NCBI RefSeq assembly: GCF_000381745.1
Contig: NZ_KB907026.1
Span: forward strand, 1-32,091
Origin: Psychromonas ossibalaenae ATCC BAA-1528
GTDB lineage: Bacteria > Pseudomonadota > Gammaproteobacteria > Enterobacterales > Psychromonadaceae
Length of the DNA: 32,091 bases
Reading direction: 5' to 3'
Part shown: piece by piece, positions 7,709-17,250 of the stretch
How the letters are laid out: each line of letters begins with the position of its first letter
Numbering within the stretch: the first letter of the stretch is position 1
Notes under the pieces: generated by a model
Told to the model about the DNA's origin: nothing
Seen by the model: only the letters and a program-made list of their open reading frames with translations
Databases searched by the model: none
Translations under genes and position numbers: made by a program

Positions 7709-10200
7709 AATTTACGAGACGTGAATTTATGAAAGCACAAGCAGCCGCATCTGCAGCTGCTGTTGCTGGAGTAACGCTGCCGGCCTCCGCGAGCAATTTA
7801 ATTGCCAGCAAGGATGCGAGCAAAATTAAATGGGACAAGGCCCCGTGTCGTTTCTGCGGTACGGGCTGTAGTGTATTAGTCGGTACGCAGAACGGCAGGG
7901 TTGTTGCTACACAGGGGGATCCTGATGCACCGGTAAACAAAGGTCTTAACTGTATCAAAGGTTATTTCCTGTCAAAAATCATGTACGGCAAAGATCGTCT
8001 AACTACTCCTTTACTGCGTATGACCGACGGCGTTTACGATAAAGAAGGTCAGTTTGCACCAGTATCCTGGGATGCGGCTTTTGATATCATGGCCGATAAA
8101 TTCAAAGATGCACTGAAAAAGAAAGGACCGACTTCTGTTGGTATGTTCGGCTCAGGTCAATGGACAGTATGGGAAGGTTATGCCGCTTCTAAACTGATGA
8201 AAGCTGGTTTCCGTACTAATAATATCGATCCTAATGCGCGTCACTGTATGGCTTCTGCTGTAGGCGGCTTTATGCGTACCTTTGGTATTGATGAGCCGAT
8301 GGGCTGTTATGATGATCTCGAAAACGCAGATGCATTTGTGCTGTGGGGATCAAATATGGCCGAGATGCATCCTATTCTCTGGTCACGCCTGACCGACCGC
8401 CGTTTAAGTAATCCTGATGTAAGTGTACATGTATTATCGACTTATACGCATCGTTCGTTTGAACTGGCTGATAACGGCATGATCTTTACGCCGCAGTCTG
8501 ATTTAGCAATCTTAAACTTCATCGCTAACTACATTATTAAAAATGACGCAGTAGATAAAGATTTTGTTAAGAAACATACCAACTTCCGTAAAGGTGTAAC
8601 GGATATCGGTTACGGTCTGCGTCCGACACATCCTCTGCAGAAAGCCGCTAAAAATCCAGACTCTGGTGCTTCAACACCGATGACTTTTGAAGAGTTCGCC
8701 GAATATGTTTCTGAATTCGATGTTGAATATGCTGAAAAAATGTCTGGCGTACCAGCCGCTAAACTAATTGAATTAGCGAAGGTATATGCCGATCCGACTA
8801 AGAAAGTCACTTCTTACTGGACCATGGGGTTCAACCAGCATACTCGTGGTGTATGGGCAAATAACCTGATGTACAACGTACATTTGTTAACCGGTAAGAT
8901 TTCTAAGCCTGGTTCAGGTCCATTCTCATTAACGGGGCAGCCGTCAGCTTGTGGAACGGCGCGTGAAGTGGGCACATTCTCACATCGTCTGCCGGCTGAT
9001 ATGGTGGTTAATAATCCTAAACATCGTGCGGCGACTGAAAAAATATGGAAACTGCCTGAAGGGACTATTCCGCCTAAACCAGGTTACCATGCCGTGCTGC
9101 AGAACCGTATGCTTAAAGACGGTAAATTAAATGCCTACTGGGTTATGTGTAATAACAACGCCCAGGCTGCCGCTAATATTAATGAAGAAGTCATTCCGGG
9201 GTATCGTAATCCTGACAACTTCATCGTAGTGTCAGATCCGTATCCGACAGTAACAGCACAGCTGGGGGATCTTATTTTACCGACTGCAATGTGGGTGGAA
9301 AAAGAGGGCGCATACGGCAATGCTGAACGCCGTACTCAGTTCTGGCATCAGCAGGTTGAAGCACCTGAAGGTGCTAAGTCTGATTTATGGCAGCTGATGG
9401 AATTCGCTAAACGCTTCAAAATAGAAGAAGTCTGGCCGGCAGATCTGATTGCTAAAATGCCTGAAGTGAAAGGCAAAACTATGTACGACGTACTTTACCG
9501 TAACGGTAATGTTGATGCATTTGGTCTTGATGAAGTAAAAGATGAACAGTTAAATGATGAAGCACGTCATTTTGGTTTTTATGTACAGAAAGGTCTGTTT
9601 GAAGAATATGCCGCTTTCGGTCGTGGTCACGCACATGATTTAGCACCCTTTGAGCAGTACCACCAGTCGCGTGGACTTCGCTGGCCGGTAGTTGACGGTA
9701 AAGAAACATTATGGCGTTTCCGCGAAGGATATGACCCGTATGTCGAAAAAGGCAGCGAAGTACAGTTCTACGGTAAAAAAGATAATAAAGCGGTTATTTT
9801 TGCACTGCCTTATGAGGCGCCAGCTGAGTCTCCGGATGACGAGTACGACTTATGGTTAAGCACCGGTCGTGTACTTGAACATTGGCATTCCGGCTCGATG
9901 ACACGTCGTGTGCCTGAATTATACCGTGCGTTCCCGGATGCAGTGGTGTTTATGCACCCGGCTGATGCTAAATCACGCGGGCTGCGTCGTGGTGATGAAA
10001 TTATACTGGCTTCCCGACGTGGTGAACTGACTTCACGTGTTGAAACACGTGGTCGTAACCGTCCGCCGAAAGGCCTGGTATTTATGCCGTGGTTTGATGC
10101 TAAACAACTGGTTAACAAGATCACACTTGATGCGACCGATCCGCTTTCAAAAGAAACGGATTACAAAAAGTGTGCTGTAAAAATTACTAAAAAAGTTTAA
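7705..10200 (+). CDS. napA: NapA, catalytic subunit of periplasmic nitrate reductase
   Basis: An 831-residue molybdopterin oxidoreductase that reduces nitrate to nitrite in the periplasm. The N-terminus is a Tat signal with the motif TRREFMK (residues 4-10) and an alanine-rich segment ending near ASA at about 27-29. The 4Fe-4S cluster ligands are C48, C51, C55 and C83, with the electron-relay lysine K85. The molybdenum ligand is C181 in NARHCMAS. Length matches E. coli NapA (828) and all domains of the family are present. NapB passes it electrons from NapC. The start codon overlaps the end of napD. The reading frame is intact. Confidence 0.97.
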   Translation: MKFTRREFMKAQAAASAAAVAGVTLPASASNLIASKDASKIKWDKAPCRFCGTGCSVLVGTQNGRVVATQGDPDAPVNKGLNCIKGYFLSKIMYGKDRLTTPLLRMTDGVYDKEGQFAPVSWDAAFDIMADKFKDALKKKGPTSVGMFGSGQWTVWEGYAASKLMKAGFRTNNIDPNARHCMASAVGGFMRTFGIDEPMGCYDDLENADAFVLWGSNMAEMHPILWSRLTDRRLSNPDVSVHVLSTYTHRSFELADNGMIFTPQSDLAILNFIANYIIKNDAVDKDFVKKHTNFRKGVTDIGYGLRPTHPLQKAAKNPDSGASTPMTFEEFAEYVSEFDVEYAEKMSGVPAAKLIELAKVYADPTKKVTSYWTMGFNQHTRGVWANNLMYNVHLLTGKISKPGSGPFSLTGQPSACGTAREVGTFSHRLPADMVVNNPKHRAATEKIWKLPEGTIPPKPGYHAVLQNRMLKDGKLNAYWVMCNNNAQAAANINEEVIPGYRNPDNFIVVSDPYPTVTAQLGDLILPTAMWVEKEGAYGNAERRTQFWHQQVEAPEGAKSDLWQLMEFAKRFKIEEVWPADLIAKMPEVKGKTMYDVLYRNGNVDAFGLDEVKDEQLNDEARHFGFYVQKGLFEEYAAFGRGHAHDLAPFEQYHQSRGLRWPVVDGKETLWRFREGYDPYVEKGSEVQFYGKKDNKAVIFALPYEAPAESPDDEYDLWLSTGRVLEHWHSGSMTRRVPELYRAFPDAVVFMHPADAKSRGLRRGDEIILASRRGELTSRVETRGRNRPPKGLVFMPWFDAKQLVNKITLDATDPLSKETDYKKCAVKITKKV

Positions 10201-10209
10201 TAAAAAAGT

Positions 10210-10962
10210 ATGAGTAAACGTCCTCAACGCAAAGTTACACGCCGTCAGTTTCTTGTAAATACAAGTAAAGGGGCGTGCGGCGTAGGATTTATGGGAATGG
10301 GACTGGCAGGGTATTCGAATCAGAGCCAGTCCGCGAACCCGCAGATGCTTCGCCCGCCGGGTGCATTGCCCGAGGCTGATTTTCAGTCTGCGTGTATCCG
10401 CTGCGGCTTGTGTGTTGAGGCTTGTCCTTACGATATGCTGAAGTTAGGAAGATTATTTCAGCCGATAGCAACCGGAACACCTTATTTTCTGGCGCGCACA
10501 GATCCCTGTGAGATGTGTGAAGATATTCCTTGTAAAGCGGCCTGTCCCACAGGTGCGCTTGACCCGGAACTTAACAATATCGATGACGCTAGAATGGGGC
10601 TGGCAGTGTTGATTGACCAGGAAAATTGTCTTAATTTTCAAGGTCTGCGCTGCGATGTTTGTTATCGTGTATGTCCGTTGATAGATGAAGCGATCACTTT
10701 AGAGATGCATCGTAATACTCGCACCGGGCATCATGCTGTTTTTATTCCTACGGTACATTCCGATCTGTGTACCGGTTGTGGTAAATGTGAAGAAGCGTGT
10801 GTATTAGAAGAAGCTGCGATAAAGGTGCTGCCGAGAACTATTGCTAAAGGCGAGCTTGGTCATCATTATCGCTGGGGTTGGAAAGAGAAAGAGAAAGCAG
10901 GCGAGTCACTTATTGATCCGGTATTAGATCTGCCGGATCGTGTTCCTGAGGTGCTGAAATGA
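10210..10962 (+). CDS. napG: NapG, periplasmic iron-sulfur protein
   Basis: A 250-residue protein with a Tat-type signal (TRRQFL, residues 10-15) and four cysteine groups for 4Fe-4S clusters: C62/C65/C68/C72, C100/C103/C108/C112, C140/C148/C151/C155 and C187/C190/C193/C197. NapG works with the membrane partner NapH to carry electrons from quinol towards the NapC/NapB/NapA chain. It starts 9 bases after the napA stop and lacks a strong Shine-Dalgarno sequence, so it may be made at a lower level than NapA. Its last codons overlap napH (ATGA). Confidence 0.94.
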   Translation: MSKRPQRKVTRRQFLVNTSKGACGVGFMGMGLAGYSNQSQSANPQMLRPPGALPEADFQSACIRCGLCVEACPYDMLKLGRLFQPIATGTPYFLARTDPCEMCEDIPCKAACPTGALDPELNNIDDARMGLAVLIDQENCLNFQGLRCDVCYRVCPLIDEAITLEMHRNTRTGHHAVFIPTVHSDLCTGCGKCEEACVLEEAAIKVLPRTIAKGELGHHYRWGWKEKEKAGESLIDPVLDLPDRVPEVLK

Positions 10963-11846
10963 AAAATAATCAGTCTTTAGGGTTCGAAGCAGTAAAGAAA
11001 AAAGGCTGGTTTTCAGCTAACCGTTTTTTAATACTGCGCCGCATAGTGCAGGTGACGATCTTAACGCTTTTTTTACTCGGCCCATTAGCTGGAATCTGGA
11101 TTATTCAAGGTAATTTAAGTTCCAGTCTGTTATTAGGTGTGGTGCCTTTTACTGACCCTTTTATATTGCTTCAAAGTATGGCTTCCGGACATCTGCCGCT
11201 GTTTCAGGGATTTTTAGGGGCATTAATTGTTGCTCTGTTTTATGGATTAGTAGGCGGGCGTGTATTTTGCTCCTGGATCTGCCCGGTTAATTTATTAACT
11301 GATGCGGCTGCATGGTGCAGAAGAAAGCTGAATTTACGCAAAGAGAAAGTTATAAGCCGTCAATGGCGCTATTGGATATTAGCAATGGTAATGATACTGC
11401 CCCTTTTTACCGGGGTAATGTCATGGGAGCTGGTTAACCCGGTTTCTGCATTTAACCGCGGTCTGTTTTTTGGTATGGGGTTAGGCTGGATCTTATTTTT
11501 AATGATCTTTCTGTTTGACCTGCTTGCTGTCGAAAACGGATGGTGCGGCCACTTGTGTCCAATGGGGGCTTTTTACTCTCTGATTAACCGAACTAGTTTA
11601 ATAAAAGTGAGTGCAGTTAAACGTGAACAATGTACAGACTGCTCAGACTGTTTTGATGTTTGCCCTGAACCGGAAATTTTAAAAGGTCCGGTATACGGGA
11701 AAAAACATGATATTGGACCTTTAGTTAAAGACTTAACTTGTACAAACTGCGGCCGTTGTGTTGATGTTTGTGCAGAAAATGTTTTTGAAATTACAACCGT
11801 TTTAAGCGGTAAGAATAGCCTAGCAAAGGGTGGAGAAATAAAATGA
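10959..11846 (+). CDS. napH: NapH, membrane iron-sulfur quinol oxidase component
   Basis: A 295-residue inner-membrane protein with four predicted spans. Two CxxxCP motifs (C104-C108 and C196-C200), typical of the NapH/NosR group, follow spans two and four. The C-terminal cytoplasmic part has two 4Fe-4S motifs (C225/C228/C231/C235 and C261/C264/C267/C271). In E. coli NapH forms a quinol-oxidising complex with NapG and favours ubiquinol. That fits the presence of the anaerobic ubiquinone genes ubiUVT further along this window. The gene overlaps napG and napB with ATGA junctions. Confidence 0.94.
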   Translation: MKNNQSLGFEAVKKKGWFSANRFLILRRIVQVTILTLFLLGPLAGIWIIQGNLSSSLLLGVVPFTDPFILLQSMASGHLPLFQGFLGALIVALFYGLVGGRVFCSWICPVNLLTDAAAWCRRKLNLRKEKVISRQWRYWILAMVMILPLFTGVMSWELVNPVSAFNRGLFFGMGLGWILFLMIFLFDLLAVENGWCGHLCPMGAFYSLINRTSLIKVSAVKREQCTDCSDCFDVCPEPEILKGPVYGKKHDIGPLVKDLTCTNCGRCVDVCAENVFEITTVLSGKNSLAKGGEIK

Positions 11847-12307
11847 AAAAATTGCTAACAGCGATAGCAGCAGGGATAGTAGTATTATCGGCATCATCAG
11901 CGTGGAGCAGTGATAGCGATATCATCACAGATAACGGCGGTGTTTTGTCATTACGCGGTTATGAGCAGGTTTCTGATGTCAATAAATCAGAAGATATGAA
12001 ACGTGTGCCTCGTGACCAGCAGCTGATTGACAGAGAGTATATTCAGCAGCCTCCGTTAATTCCGCACAGCATTCGCGGCTATCAGGTTAATACTAATGCG
12101 AATAAGTGTTTATCCTGTCACAGCTTTAAAAATGCCGGTGCTATGTCTGCAACAAAAATCAGTGTGACACACTTTGAAACGCGTGAGGGAGAAACCTTGT
12201 CTGACGTTTCACCACGCCGATATTTCTGTTTACAGTGTCATGTACCGCAGGCTGATGCGAAACCTCTGGTTGAAAATACTTTCAAACCTGTTGATTCGTT
12301 ACAATAA
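11843..12307 (+). CDS. napB: NapB, di-haem cytochrome c of periplasmic nitrate reductase
   Basis: A 154-residue exported cytochrome. It has a Sec signal peptide (hydrophobic core about residues 4-20) and two CxxCH haem sites, C89-H93 and C129-H133. H75 in PLIPHS and H110 in VTHFE are at the places of the distal axial ligands in known NapB proteins. It takes electrons from NapC and gives them to NapA. A GGAG ribosome site precedes the ATG, which overlaps the napH stop. Length is close to E. coli NapB. Confidence 0.95.
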   Translation: MKKLLTAIAAGIVVLSASSAWSSDSDIITDNGGVLSLRGYEQVSDVNKSEDMKRVPRDQQLIDREYIQQPPLIPHSIRGYQVNTNANKCLSCHSFKNAGAMSATKISVTHFETREGETLSDVSPRRYFCLQCHVPQADAKPLVENTFKPVDSLQ

Positions 12308-12324
12308 ACCGGGAGTTTACAATT

Positions 12325-12900
12325 ATGCTTAAACTATTGAAACGTTTGTGGTTTATTATGAAAACGCCGTCATCGGCGGCATTTGGTTTTGTACTTTTTC
12401 TTGGTTTTGCCGGTGGTATTATTTTCTGGGGCGGCTTCAATACAGGCATGGAAGCAACTAATACTGAAGAATTCTGTTCAGGCTGTCATGCTCCGATTGT
12501 TAAAGAGATCCAGGAAACAATTCACTACTCGAACCGTTCCGGCGTACGTGCTATTTGTTCTGACTGTCATGTTCCGCATAACTGGACAGATAAAATTGTC
12601 CGTAAAGTACAGGCGTCTAAAGAGCTAGTTGCATTTGCCATGGGCACTATCAGTACTCAAGAAAAATTTGAAGAACGCCGCGCATACCTTGCAAATCGTG
12701 AGTGGCATCGAATGAAAGCGAATAATTCTCAAGAATGCCGCAACTGTCATGAGTTTGATTTCATGGACTTCAGTGAGCAGAGGGCACTAAGTGTTAAGCA
12801 GCACTCAACAGCCTTAGCATCAGGCGATAAAACCTGTGTTGACTGTCATAAAGGCATCGCGCACCAGTTACCTGATATGCAAGGGGTAGAAGGCTGGTAA
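12325..12900 (+). CDS. napC: NapC, membrane-anchored tetra-haem cytochrome c (NapC/NirT family)
   Basis: A 191-residue cytochrome with one N-terminal membrane anchor (about 18-37) and four CxxCH motifs at 51-55, 78-82, 138-142 and 171-175. It oxidises quinol in the inner membrane and passes electrons to NapB. E. coli NapC has 200 residues and the same four haem sites. GGGAG stands 9 bases before the ATG. It is the last gene of napFDAGHBC, and a strong terminator follows 22 bases after the stop codon. Confidence 0.95.
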   Translation: MLKLLKRLWFIMKTPSSAAFGFVLFLGFAGGIIFWGGFNTGMEATNTEEFCSGCHAPIVKEIQETIHYSNRSGVRAICSDCHVPHNWTDKIVRKVQASKELVAFAMGTISTQEKFEERRAYLANREWHRMKANNSQECRNCHEFDFMDFSEQRALSVKQHSTALASGDKTCVDCHKGIAHQLPDMQGVEGW

Positions 12901-12922
12901 ACTGTCTTGTCGACTTACCTTT

Positions 12923-12946
12923 AAGGGGCTGCAAAGCCCCTTTTTT
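12923..12946 (+). terminator. Rho-independent terminator of the nap operon
   Basis: Stem GGGGCT-GCAA-AGCCCC (12925-12940), extended by AA/TT pairs at the base, with a GCAA tetraloop and six T residues directly after. A textbook intrinsic terminator, 22 bases after the napC stop. Confidence 0.93.
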
Positions 12947-12949
12947 ATA

Positions 12950-13277
12950 TATACCCGTTATCATTCAAGATGCAAAAATCAGCAAGTCGTGAGGTGAACA
13001 GGTTCTAGGCGTGAAGGGAAGATCTAACGCGTTAAATCGAGACTTCACAACAACGAAGATGTTTGCCTCTCGGGTTGCCCTACGGGTCGTTAGTTCGAAA
13101 ACCAATACTGCGTTGCAACATTCGATAAGGGCCAGCCATTTAAAGATTAAAGTCTTTATTTTAATCTTACCGACAGAGGATTAACGTAGTTAATCGCTCG
13201 AAAGGTCATCATGTTGCGTCTTGTCTTGGTGTCCGAACTAACGACTGATAAATGCATTTTGATTGGTAACGAGTATA
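12950..13277. mobile_element. MITE-like palindromic element (328 bp) between nap and mobA
   Basis: The two ends are imperfect inverted repeats: 26 of the outer 33 bases match, beginning TATACCCGTTA on the left and, read inward from the right, TATACTCGTTA. A second, perfect 12-bp inverted repeat lies inside (GTCGTTAGTTCG at 13086-13097, CGAACTAACGAC at 13234-13245). There is no reading frame of note. The layout of terminal repeats, small size and no transposase fits a non-autonomous element. It resembles dispersed repeats I remember from marine gammaproteobacteria, but copy number cannot be seen here. It fills nearly the whole gap from the nap terminator to 17 bases before mobA, so the mobA promoter must lie within it, unless nap read-through is used. 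Confidence 0.7.
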
Positions 13278-13294
13278 ACAACTAGGAATGTTTT

Positions 13295-13873
13295 TTGAAA
13301 ATTGCAGGAATCGTATTAGCCGGCGGACTTTCCAGCCGTATGGGACAGGATAAAGCTAAGTTATTATTAGAAGAGCAGACGCTGCTCAGCCGCTGTGTTA
13401 ATCTGCTGGAATCTTTAGATTTACAACATGTTTACGTTAGCGGAGAATATGCGCAGTTCGACTGTATTGCGGATCAGCACCCGCAGTTAGGCCCTATAGG
13501 TGGTTTACATGCCTGTGTTGAGCAGCTGTCGGGGTTATATGATGCGTTGTTTATTATGCCCGTTGATATGCCGCTGCTGCAGAAAGCGGACTGTGCTTTA
13601 TTAGTTGAAAAATACCAGGAGCTCGGTCATGGTGTGTTTTATCAGCAGGTGACATTCCCTATGATTTTACCGCTTAACCAGCAGCTTAAAGAATATTTGG
13701 CAGAAGCGTTAATTTCACCGCAAAAAAAACAACGCTCTCTGTACCGATTACTTAAAACACTTAAAATACAGCCTGTTAGTTATCAGAAGCAGGATGATTT
13801 CCGTTTCCAGAATAGTAATACACCACAAGAGTGGAAAACTTGTCAGGAAATGTTTGCAAAACTGTCTGACTAA
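13295..13873 (+). CDS. mobA: Molybdenum cofactor guanylyltransferase MobA
   Basis: A 192-residue nucleotidyltransferase that joins GMP to Mo-molybdopterin to make the bis-MGD cofactor used by NapA. The signature LAGGLSSRMGQDKAK (residues 8-22) binds GTP, and the DMP motif in MPVDMPLL supplies the metal-binding aspartate. E. coli MobA has 194 residues. The only in-frame start that fits is TTG at 13295, with AGGA seven bases before it; a nearby ATG at 13288 is out of frame. It heads a long run of cofactor and molybdate genes. The companion gene mobB is absent. Confidence 0.94.
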   Translation: MKIAGIVLAGGLSSRMGQDKAKLLLEEQTLLSRCVNLLESLDLQHVYVSGEYAQFDCIADQHPQLGPIGGLHACVEQLSGLYDALFIMPVDMPLLQKADCALLVEKYQELGHGVFYQQVTFPMILPLNQQLKEYLAEALISPQKKQRSLYRLLKTLKIQPVSYQKQDDFRFQNSNTPQEWKTCQEMFAKLSD

Positions 13874-13904
13874 TAAAGTATAAAAATATTAAAAAGGATC
13901 CAAA

Positions 13905-14420
13905 ATGAGCCATCTCTCTACAAAAGAATTTAAACCATCAAAAATTGCTGTATTAACGGTTTCTGATACCCGCACCGAAGAAACGGATACGTCAGGCGGT
14001 TACCTGGTTGACTCTTTAGAAGAAGCAGGACACCATCTGGAAGATAAGCAGATCGTTATCGATGATGTGTATAAAATCCGTGCCGTAGTTTCCAGCTGGA
14101 TTGCTGATGAGAAAATTGAAGCGATTTTAATTACCGGCGGAACAGGTTTCACATCGCGTGATACCACACCTGAAGCTGTATCGGTTTTATTTGATAAACA
14201 GGTTGAAGGTTTTGGCGAGTTATTCCGCCATATTTCTTATCAGGAAATTGGTTCATCAACTATTCAAAGCCGCGCCGTTGCCGGTTTTGCTAATAAAACG
14301 GTGATTTTCTGTATGCCGGGATCAACGGGCGCGTGTAAAACAGCATGGTCAAAAATCATTGTTGAGCAGTTAAACTCACAGCATAAACCGTGCAATTTTA
14401 TGCCGCATATTGGTGTTTAA
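13905..14420 (+). CDS. moaB: MoaB, molybdopterin adenylyltransferase-like protein
   Basis: A 171-residue protein of the MoaB/Mog family with the nucleotide-binding motif [10 protein letters not shown] at 77-86. Length and sequence match E. coli MoaB (170). In E. coli the adenylylation of molybdopterin is done by Mog and MoaB is dispensable; in bacteria without Mog, MoaB does this job. Mog is not in the window, so which case applies here is unknown. AAGGA precedes the ATG, and the stop codon is one base before the moaC ATG. Confidence 0.93.
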   Translation: MSHLSTKEFKPSKIAVLTVSDTRTEETDTSGGYLVDSLEEAGHHLEDKQIVIDDVYKIRAVVSSWIADEKIEAILITGGTGFTSRDTTPEAVSVLFDKQVEGFGELFRHISYQEIGSSTIQSRAVAGFANKTVIFCMPGSTGACKTAWSKIIVEQLNSQHKPCNFMPHIGV

Positions 14421-14421
14421 T

Positions 14422-14904
14422 ATGAACAGTCAATTTACCCATATTAATCAAGACGGCAAAGCGAATATGGTGGATGTGACCGATAAGAATGTCACAGAGC
14501 GTCAGGCTGTCGCACAGGCTTATGTTGAAATGTCGACGCAGACACTTGATTTAATTGTCAGCGGTTCGCACCATAAAGGAGATGTTTTTGCGACAGCAAG
14601 AATCGCCGGTATTATGGCCGCTAAAAAAACCTCTGATGTTATTCCGCTGTGTCACCCTTTAGCATTAACAAAAGTGGAAGTTGAGTTAACTGCTGAACCT
14701 GAGTTTAACCGTGTTAAAATTCAGAGTTTATGTAAACTCTCGGGCAAAACCGGGGTCGAAATGGAAGCGTTAACGGCTGCTTCAGTGGCTGCATTAACCA
14801 TTTACGATATGTGTAAAGCAGTACAGAAAGATATGATCATTACTCAGGTTAAGCTGCTTGAAAAAACTGGTGGTAAATCGGGTCATTTTAAAGCAGAGAG
14901 CTGA
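14422..14904 (+). CDS. moaC: Cyclic pyranopterin monophosphate synthase MoaC
   Basis: A 160-residue protein that completes the MoaA reaction by forming cyclic pyranopterin monophosphate. Conserved catalytic features are HHKGDVF (K52), PLCHPL (H78), the VEMEALTA block, and [11 protein letters not shown]. Length equals E. coli MoaC (161). A TTG four codons earlier could open the frame, but the ATG at 14422 gives the usual N-terminus (MNSQFTHIN). There is no good Shine-Dalgarno; the moaB stop (TAATATG) is one base before the ATG, which suggests translation by reinitiation. A palindromic repeat begins four bases after the stop. Confidence 0.95.
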   Translation: MNSQFTHINQDGKANMVDVTDKNVTERQAVAQAYVEMSTQTLDLIVSGSHHKGDVFATARIAGIMAAKKTSDVIPLCHPLALTKVEVELTAEPEFNRVKIQSLCKLSGKTGVEMEALTAASVAALTIYDMCKAVQKDMIITQVKLLEKTGGKSGHFKAES

Positions 14905-14908
14905 TGTT

Positions 14909-15069
14909 ATACCAATCTGAATAAGTATCCGGTCTTTTATGCTGGTTAAAATCAATCCTATCTTCGTTATTAATTTCGTAATTAGAATAACTAGTTACAT
15001 TAATTAATGCCTTGCTAGTATTAATTTTTCCTGCGCCTAAACTGACCATTTACTTAATTAGTTTGGTAT
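14909..15069. mobile_element. MITE-like element (161 bp) between moaC and moaD
   Basis: Inverted terminal repeats of about 26 bases: the left begins ATACCAATCTGAATAAGTA, and the right, read inward, begins ATACCAAACTAATTAAGTA; both continue to GGTC. There is no reading frame inside. The ends differ from those of the element before mobA, so this is a second family. The sequence resembles short repeats I recall as abundant in Shewanella, Colwellia and Vibrio genomes, but copy number is not visible here. It begins four bases after the moaC stop and lengthens the moaC-moaD gap inside what would otherwise be a tight operon. Confidence 0.72.
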
Positions 15070-15086
15070 TGCCGCTTCGGCTGTAA

Positions 15087-15117
15087 AATATTCACTCTGT
15101 TATGGTGAGTGAATATT
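15087..15117 (+). other. Hairpin upstream of moaD
   Basis: A perfect 11-bp inverted repeat, AATATTCACTC (15087-15097) and GAGTGAATATT (15107-15117), with a nine-base loop. No T-run follows, so it is unlikely to be a full terminator. It could slow read-through, protect the moaD message from decay or bind a regulator. Confidence 0.45.
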
Positions 15118-15152
15118 ACCTGAATAATCATTTTACAACTTAAGGAATAGAC

Positions 15153-15401
15153 ATGATCAAAGTGTTGTTTTTTGCACAGATCCGCGATCAGTTAGCGACT
15201 AGCGAGCTGCAGATGCCAAGTGATGAAAATAGTAATGTGCAGATGCTGCTGACTAATTTAAAAACGCGTGATGAAAAATGGAACAAGGTGCTTTCTAATG
15301 CTCGTTTAATGGTGGCTGTTAATCAGACCATTTGTAATGATAATATCGATTTAAGCAGCGGTGATGAAGTTGCTTTCTTTCCACCAGTAACCGGCGGTTA
15401 A
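15153..15401 (+). CDS. moaD: MoaD, small (sulfur-carrier) subunit of molybdopterin synthase
   Basis: An 82-residue ubiquitin-like protein ending in Gly-Gly (PPVTGG), where the thiocarboxylate that donates sulfur to the pterin is formed. E. coli MoaD has 81 residues. AAGGA stands 6 bases before the ATG. It is directly followed by moaE, its partner subunit. MoeB, which activates the C-terminus, is not encoded in the window. Confidence 0.94.
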   Translation: MIKVLFFAQIRDQLATSELQMPSDENSNVQMLLTNLKTRDEKWNKVLSNARLMVAVNQTICNDNIDLSSGDEVAFFPPVTGG

Positions 15402-15403
15402 AA

Positions 15404-15856
15404 ATGATTAAAGTGCAGAGTGAAGACTTTAATCAGCAGGTTGAATATGACCGACTGCGTAAAGATCCTAGTGTTGGTGCAGTAGTGACTTTCAGCGGAC
15501 TGGTGAGAGACATCAATCAGGGAGAGCAGGTCAGCAGTTTAACTCTGGAGCATTATCCGGGAATGACTGAATCTTCTCTAGCGGAAATAGTAAAACAGGC
15601 AGAATCTCGCTGGAATATTATCGACTGCACGGTTATTCACCGCATTGGTGAACTGCAGCTGCTAGATCAGATCGTTTTTGTGGGGATTGCCAGTCTGCAT
15701 CGTCAGGATGCTTTTGCCGCCTGTGAGTTTATAATGGACTACCTGAAAACTCAGGCGCCTTTCTGGAAAAAAGAAACCAATGCACAGCAGGAAAGCTACT
15801 GGGTTGATGCTCGAGAATCGGATCAGGAAGCTTTAAATAAATGGACCGGTAAATGA
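15404..15856 (+). CDS. moaE: MoaE, large catalytic subunit of molybdopterin synthase
   Basis: A 150-residue protein, the same length as E. coli MoaE. It has the conserved GAVVTFSGLVR block (25-35), LEHYPGM (48-54), HRIGEL (79-84) and the LKT...PFWKK segment with active-site lysines (K115 and K122). With MoaD it converts cyclic pyranopterin monophosphate to molybdopterin. It starts two bases after the moaD stop and overlaps modA with ATGA. Confidence 0.95.
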   Translation: MIKVQSEDFNQQVEYDRLRKDPSVGAVVTFSGLVRDINQGEQVSSLTLEHYPGMTESSLAEIVKQAESRWNIIDCTVIHRIGELQLLDQIVFVGIASLHRQDAFAACEFIMDYLKTQAPFWKKETNAQQESYWVDARESDQEALNKWTGK

Positions 15857-16560
15857 AACTGCTGATACTGCTGCTGCTGATATTTGTTACACCGATTCAT
15901 GCTTCAATTAAAGTGGCGGTCGCCAGTAATTTCAAAACCACCTTAAGTGAAATTGCTCAGCGCTATCAGCAGCACACTGGAGATAAGGTCATTATCTCCA
16001 GTGCGTCGACGGGCACTTTATTTAACCAGATCAGCCACGGCGCTCCCTTTGATCTGTTTTTATCCGCAGACAGTGAACGTGCTGCCTTGATTGAAGATAG
16101 CAAATACGGTGTAACAGGTTCACGCTTTACCTATGCGCAGGGCAGGCTGGCTTTCTGGCTGCCGCAGGGAAAAAATGTAAATCAACAGACGCTGCTGGAT
16201 TTTTCCGGGCGCTTGGCTATTGCCAACCCTAAGCTTGCTCCCTATGGTCTGGCGTCAAAGCAGACATTAATGCAGTTAAATTTGTGGCAGCGTTTTTCAT
16301 ATATAAAAGGTACAAATATAGCGCAGACCTATCAGTTTATTGATTCGGGTAATATTAATGCAGGATTCGTGGCTTATTCACTGCTGCTGCAGAATAATAA
16401 ACAACATTATTATTTGATCCCCGATGACTTACATCAACCGATTCTGCAGCAGGGCGTTTTATTGACGGCTGCCGCTGAAAATAAAAAAGTATTAGACTTT
16501 ATCGATTATTTAAAATCGGAAGCAACGCAGACACTGATCCGTGACAAAGGTTATTTATAA
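15853..16560 (+). CDS. modA: Molybdate-binding periplasmic protein ModA
   Basis: A 235-residue exported binding protein. The signal peptide has a leucine-rich core and a likely cut after HA at residue 17. Oxyanion-binding blocks are AVASNF (22-27), SSASTGTL (49-56) and the family phrase PFDLFLSAD (65-73). ModA delivers molybdate to the ModBC transporter. The ATG overlaps the moaE stop, which ties molybdate uptake directly to cofactor synthesis. Confidence 0.93.
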   Translation: MKLLILLLLIFVTPIHASIKVAVASNFKTTLSEIAQRYQQHTGDKVIISSASTGTLFNQISHGAPFDLFLSADSERAALIEDSKYGVTGSRFTYAQGRLAFWLPQGKNVNQQTLLDFSGRLAIANPKLAPYGLASKQTLMQLNLWQRFSYIKGTNIAQTYQFIDSGNINAGFVAYSLLLQNNKQHYYLIPDDLHQPILQQGVLLTAAAENKKVLDFIDYLKSEATQTLIRDKGYL

Positions 16561-16563
16561 AAT

Positions 16564-17250
16564 ATGCTTGATGCATTAGATTACAGCGCGATTTTTCTCA
16601 CCTTCAAATTAGCCGGATTAACCACGCTTATTTTATTAATCCTTTCTCCGCCGCTCGCCTGGTGGCTGGCCCGCAGTAAACGTTTTTATCGTCCCTTTGT
16701 GGAAGCCTTAGTTGCACTGCCTCTGGTGCTGCCGCCGACGGTATTGGGTTTTTACCTGCTGCTGTCTTTTTCTCCGGACAGTTTATTCGGCGGATTGTGG
16801 ATGAGCTTAACCGGCGGTACGTTAGCCTTTTCTTTTTCCGGTTTATTAATCGCTTCAATTATCTATTCCTTACCCTTTGTCGTACAGCCGCTGCAGAGCG
16901 CATTTGTAAATTTAGATAAAGACTACCTTGAAGTTGCTTCGACACTGGGTTTTAATTCCACGGAAACATTTTACCGGGTAGTTTTCCCTATGGTGCTGCC
17001 TAGTTTTATTATCGCCGGTGCTTTAGGTTTTGCGCATACTATTGGTGAGTTTGGTGTGGTGCTGATGATCGGCGGTAATATTCCAGGTGAAACGCAGGTA
17101 ATATCAATTGCATTGTTTGATCATGTAGAAACGCTGCAGTACGAGCAGGCACATGTGTTGTCATTTACCCTGTTAGCTTTTTCCATGACCCTGCTGATGT
17201 TTATTTACGGTGTGCTGCAGAAACGCCAGAAGAGGCTGACTAATGCTTGA
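16564..17250 (+). CDS. modB: Molybdate ABC transporter permease ModB
   Basis: A 228-residue inner-membrane permease with about five spans and the cytoplasmic EAA loop (LEVASTLGFNSTETFYRVV, about 121-139) that docks on ModC. LPLVLPPTVLGFYLL near residue 52 is a ModB signature. It begins three bases after the modA stop and overlaps modC by eight bases. Confidence 0.94.
   Translation: MLDALDYSAIFLTFKLAGLTTLILLILSPPLAWWLARSKRFYRPFVEALVALPLVLPPTVLGFYLLLSFSPDSLFGGLWMSLTGGTLAFSFSGLLIASIIYSLPFVVQPLQSAFVNLDKDYLEVASTLGFNSTETFYRVVFPMVLPSFIIAGALGFAHTIGEFGVVLMIGGNIPGETQVISIALFDHVETLQYEQAHVLSFTLLAFSMTLLMFIYGVLQKRQKRLTNA

Noticed and set aside
9810-10124. A 104-codon open frame antisense to the end of napA.
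   Set aside because: It is arginine- and serine-rich, low-complexity sequence typical of an antisense shadow of a coding region.
15853-15900. Search for a ModE operator near the mod genes.
   Set aside because: modA overlaps moaE, leaving no intergenic room, and no ModE-type palindrome was seen at moaD or mobA either.
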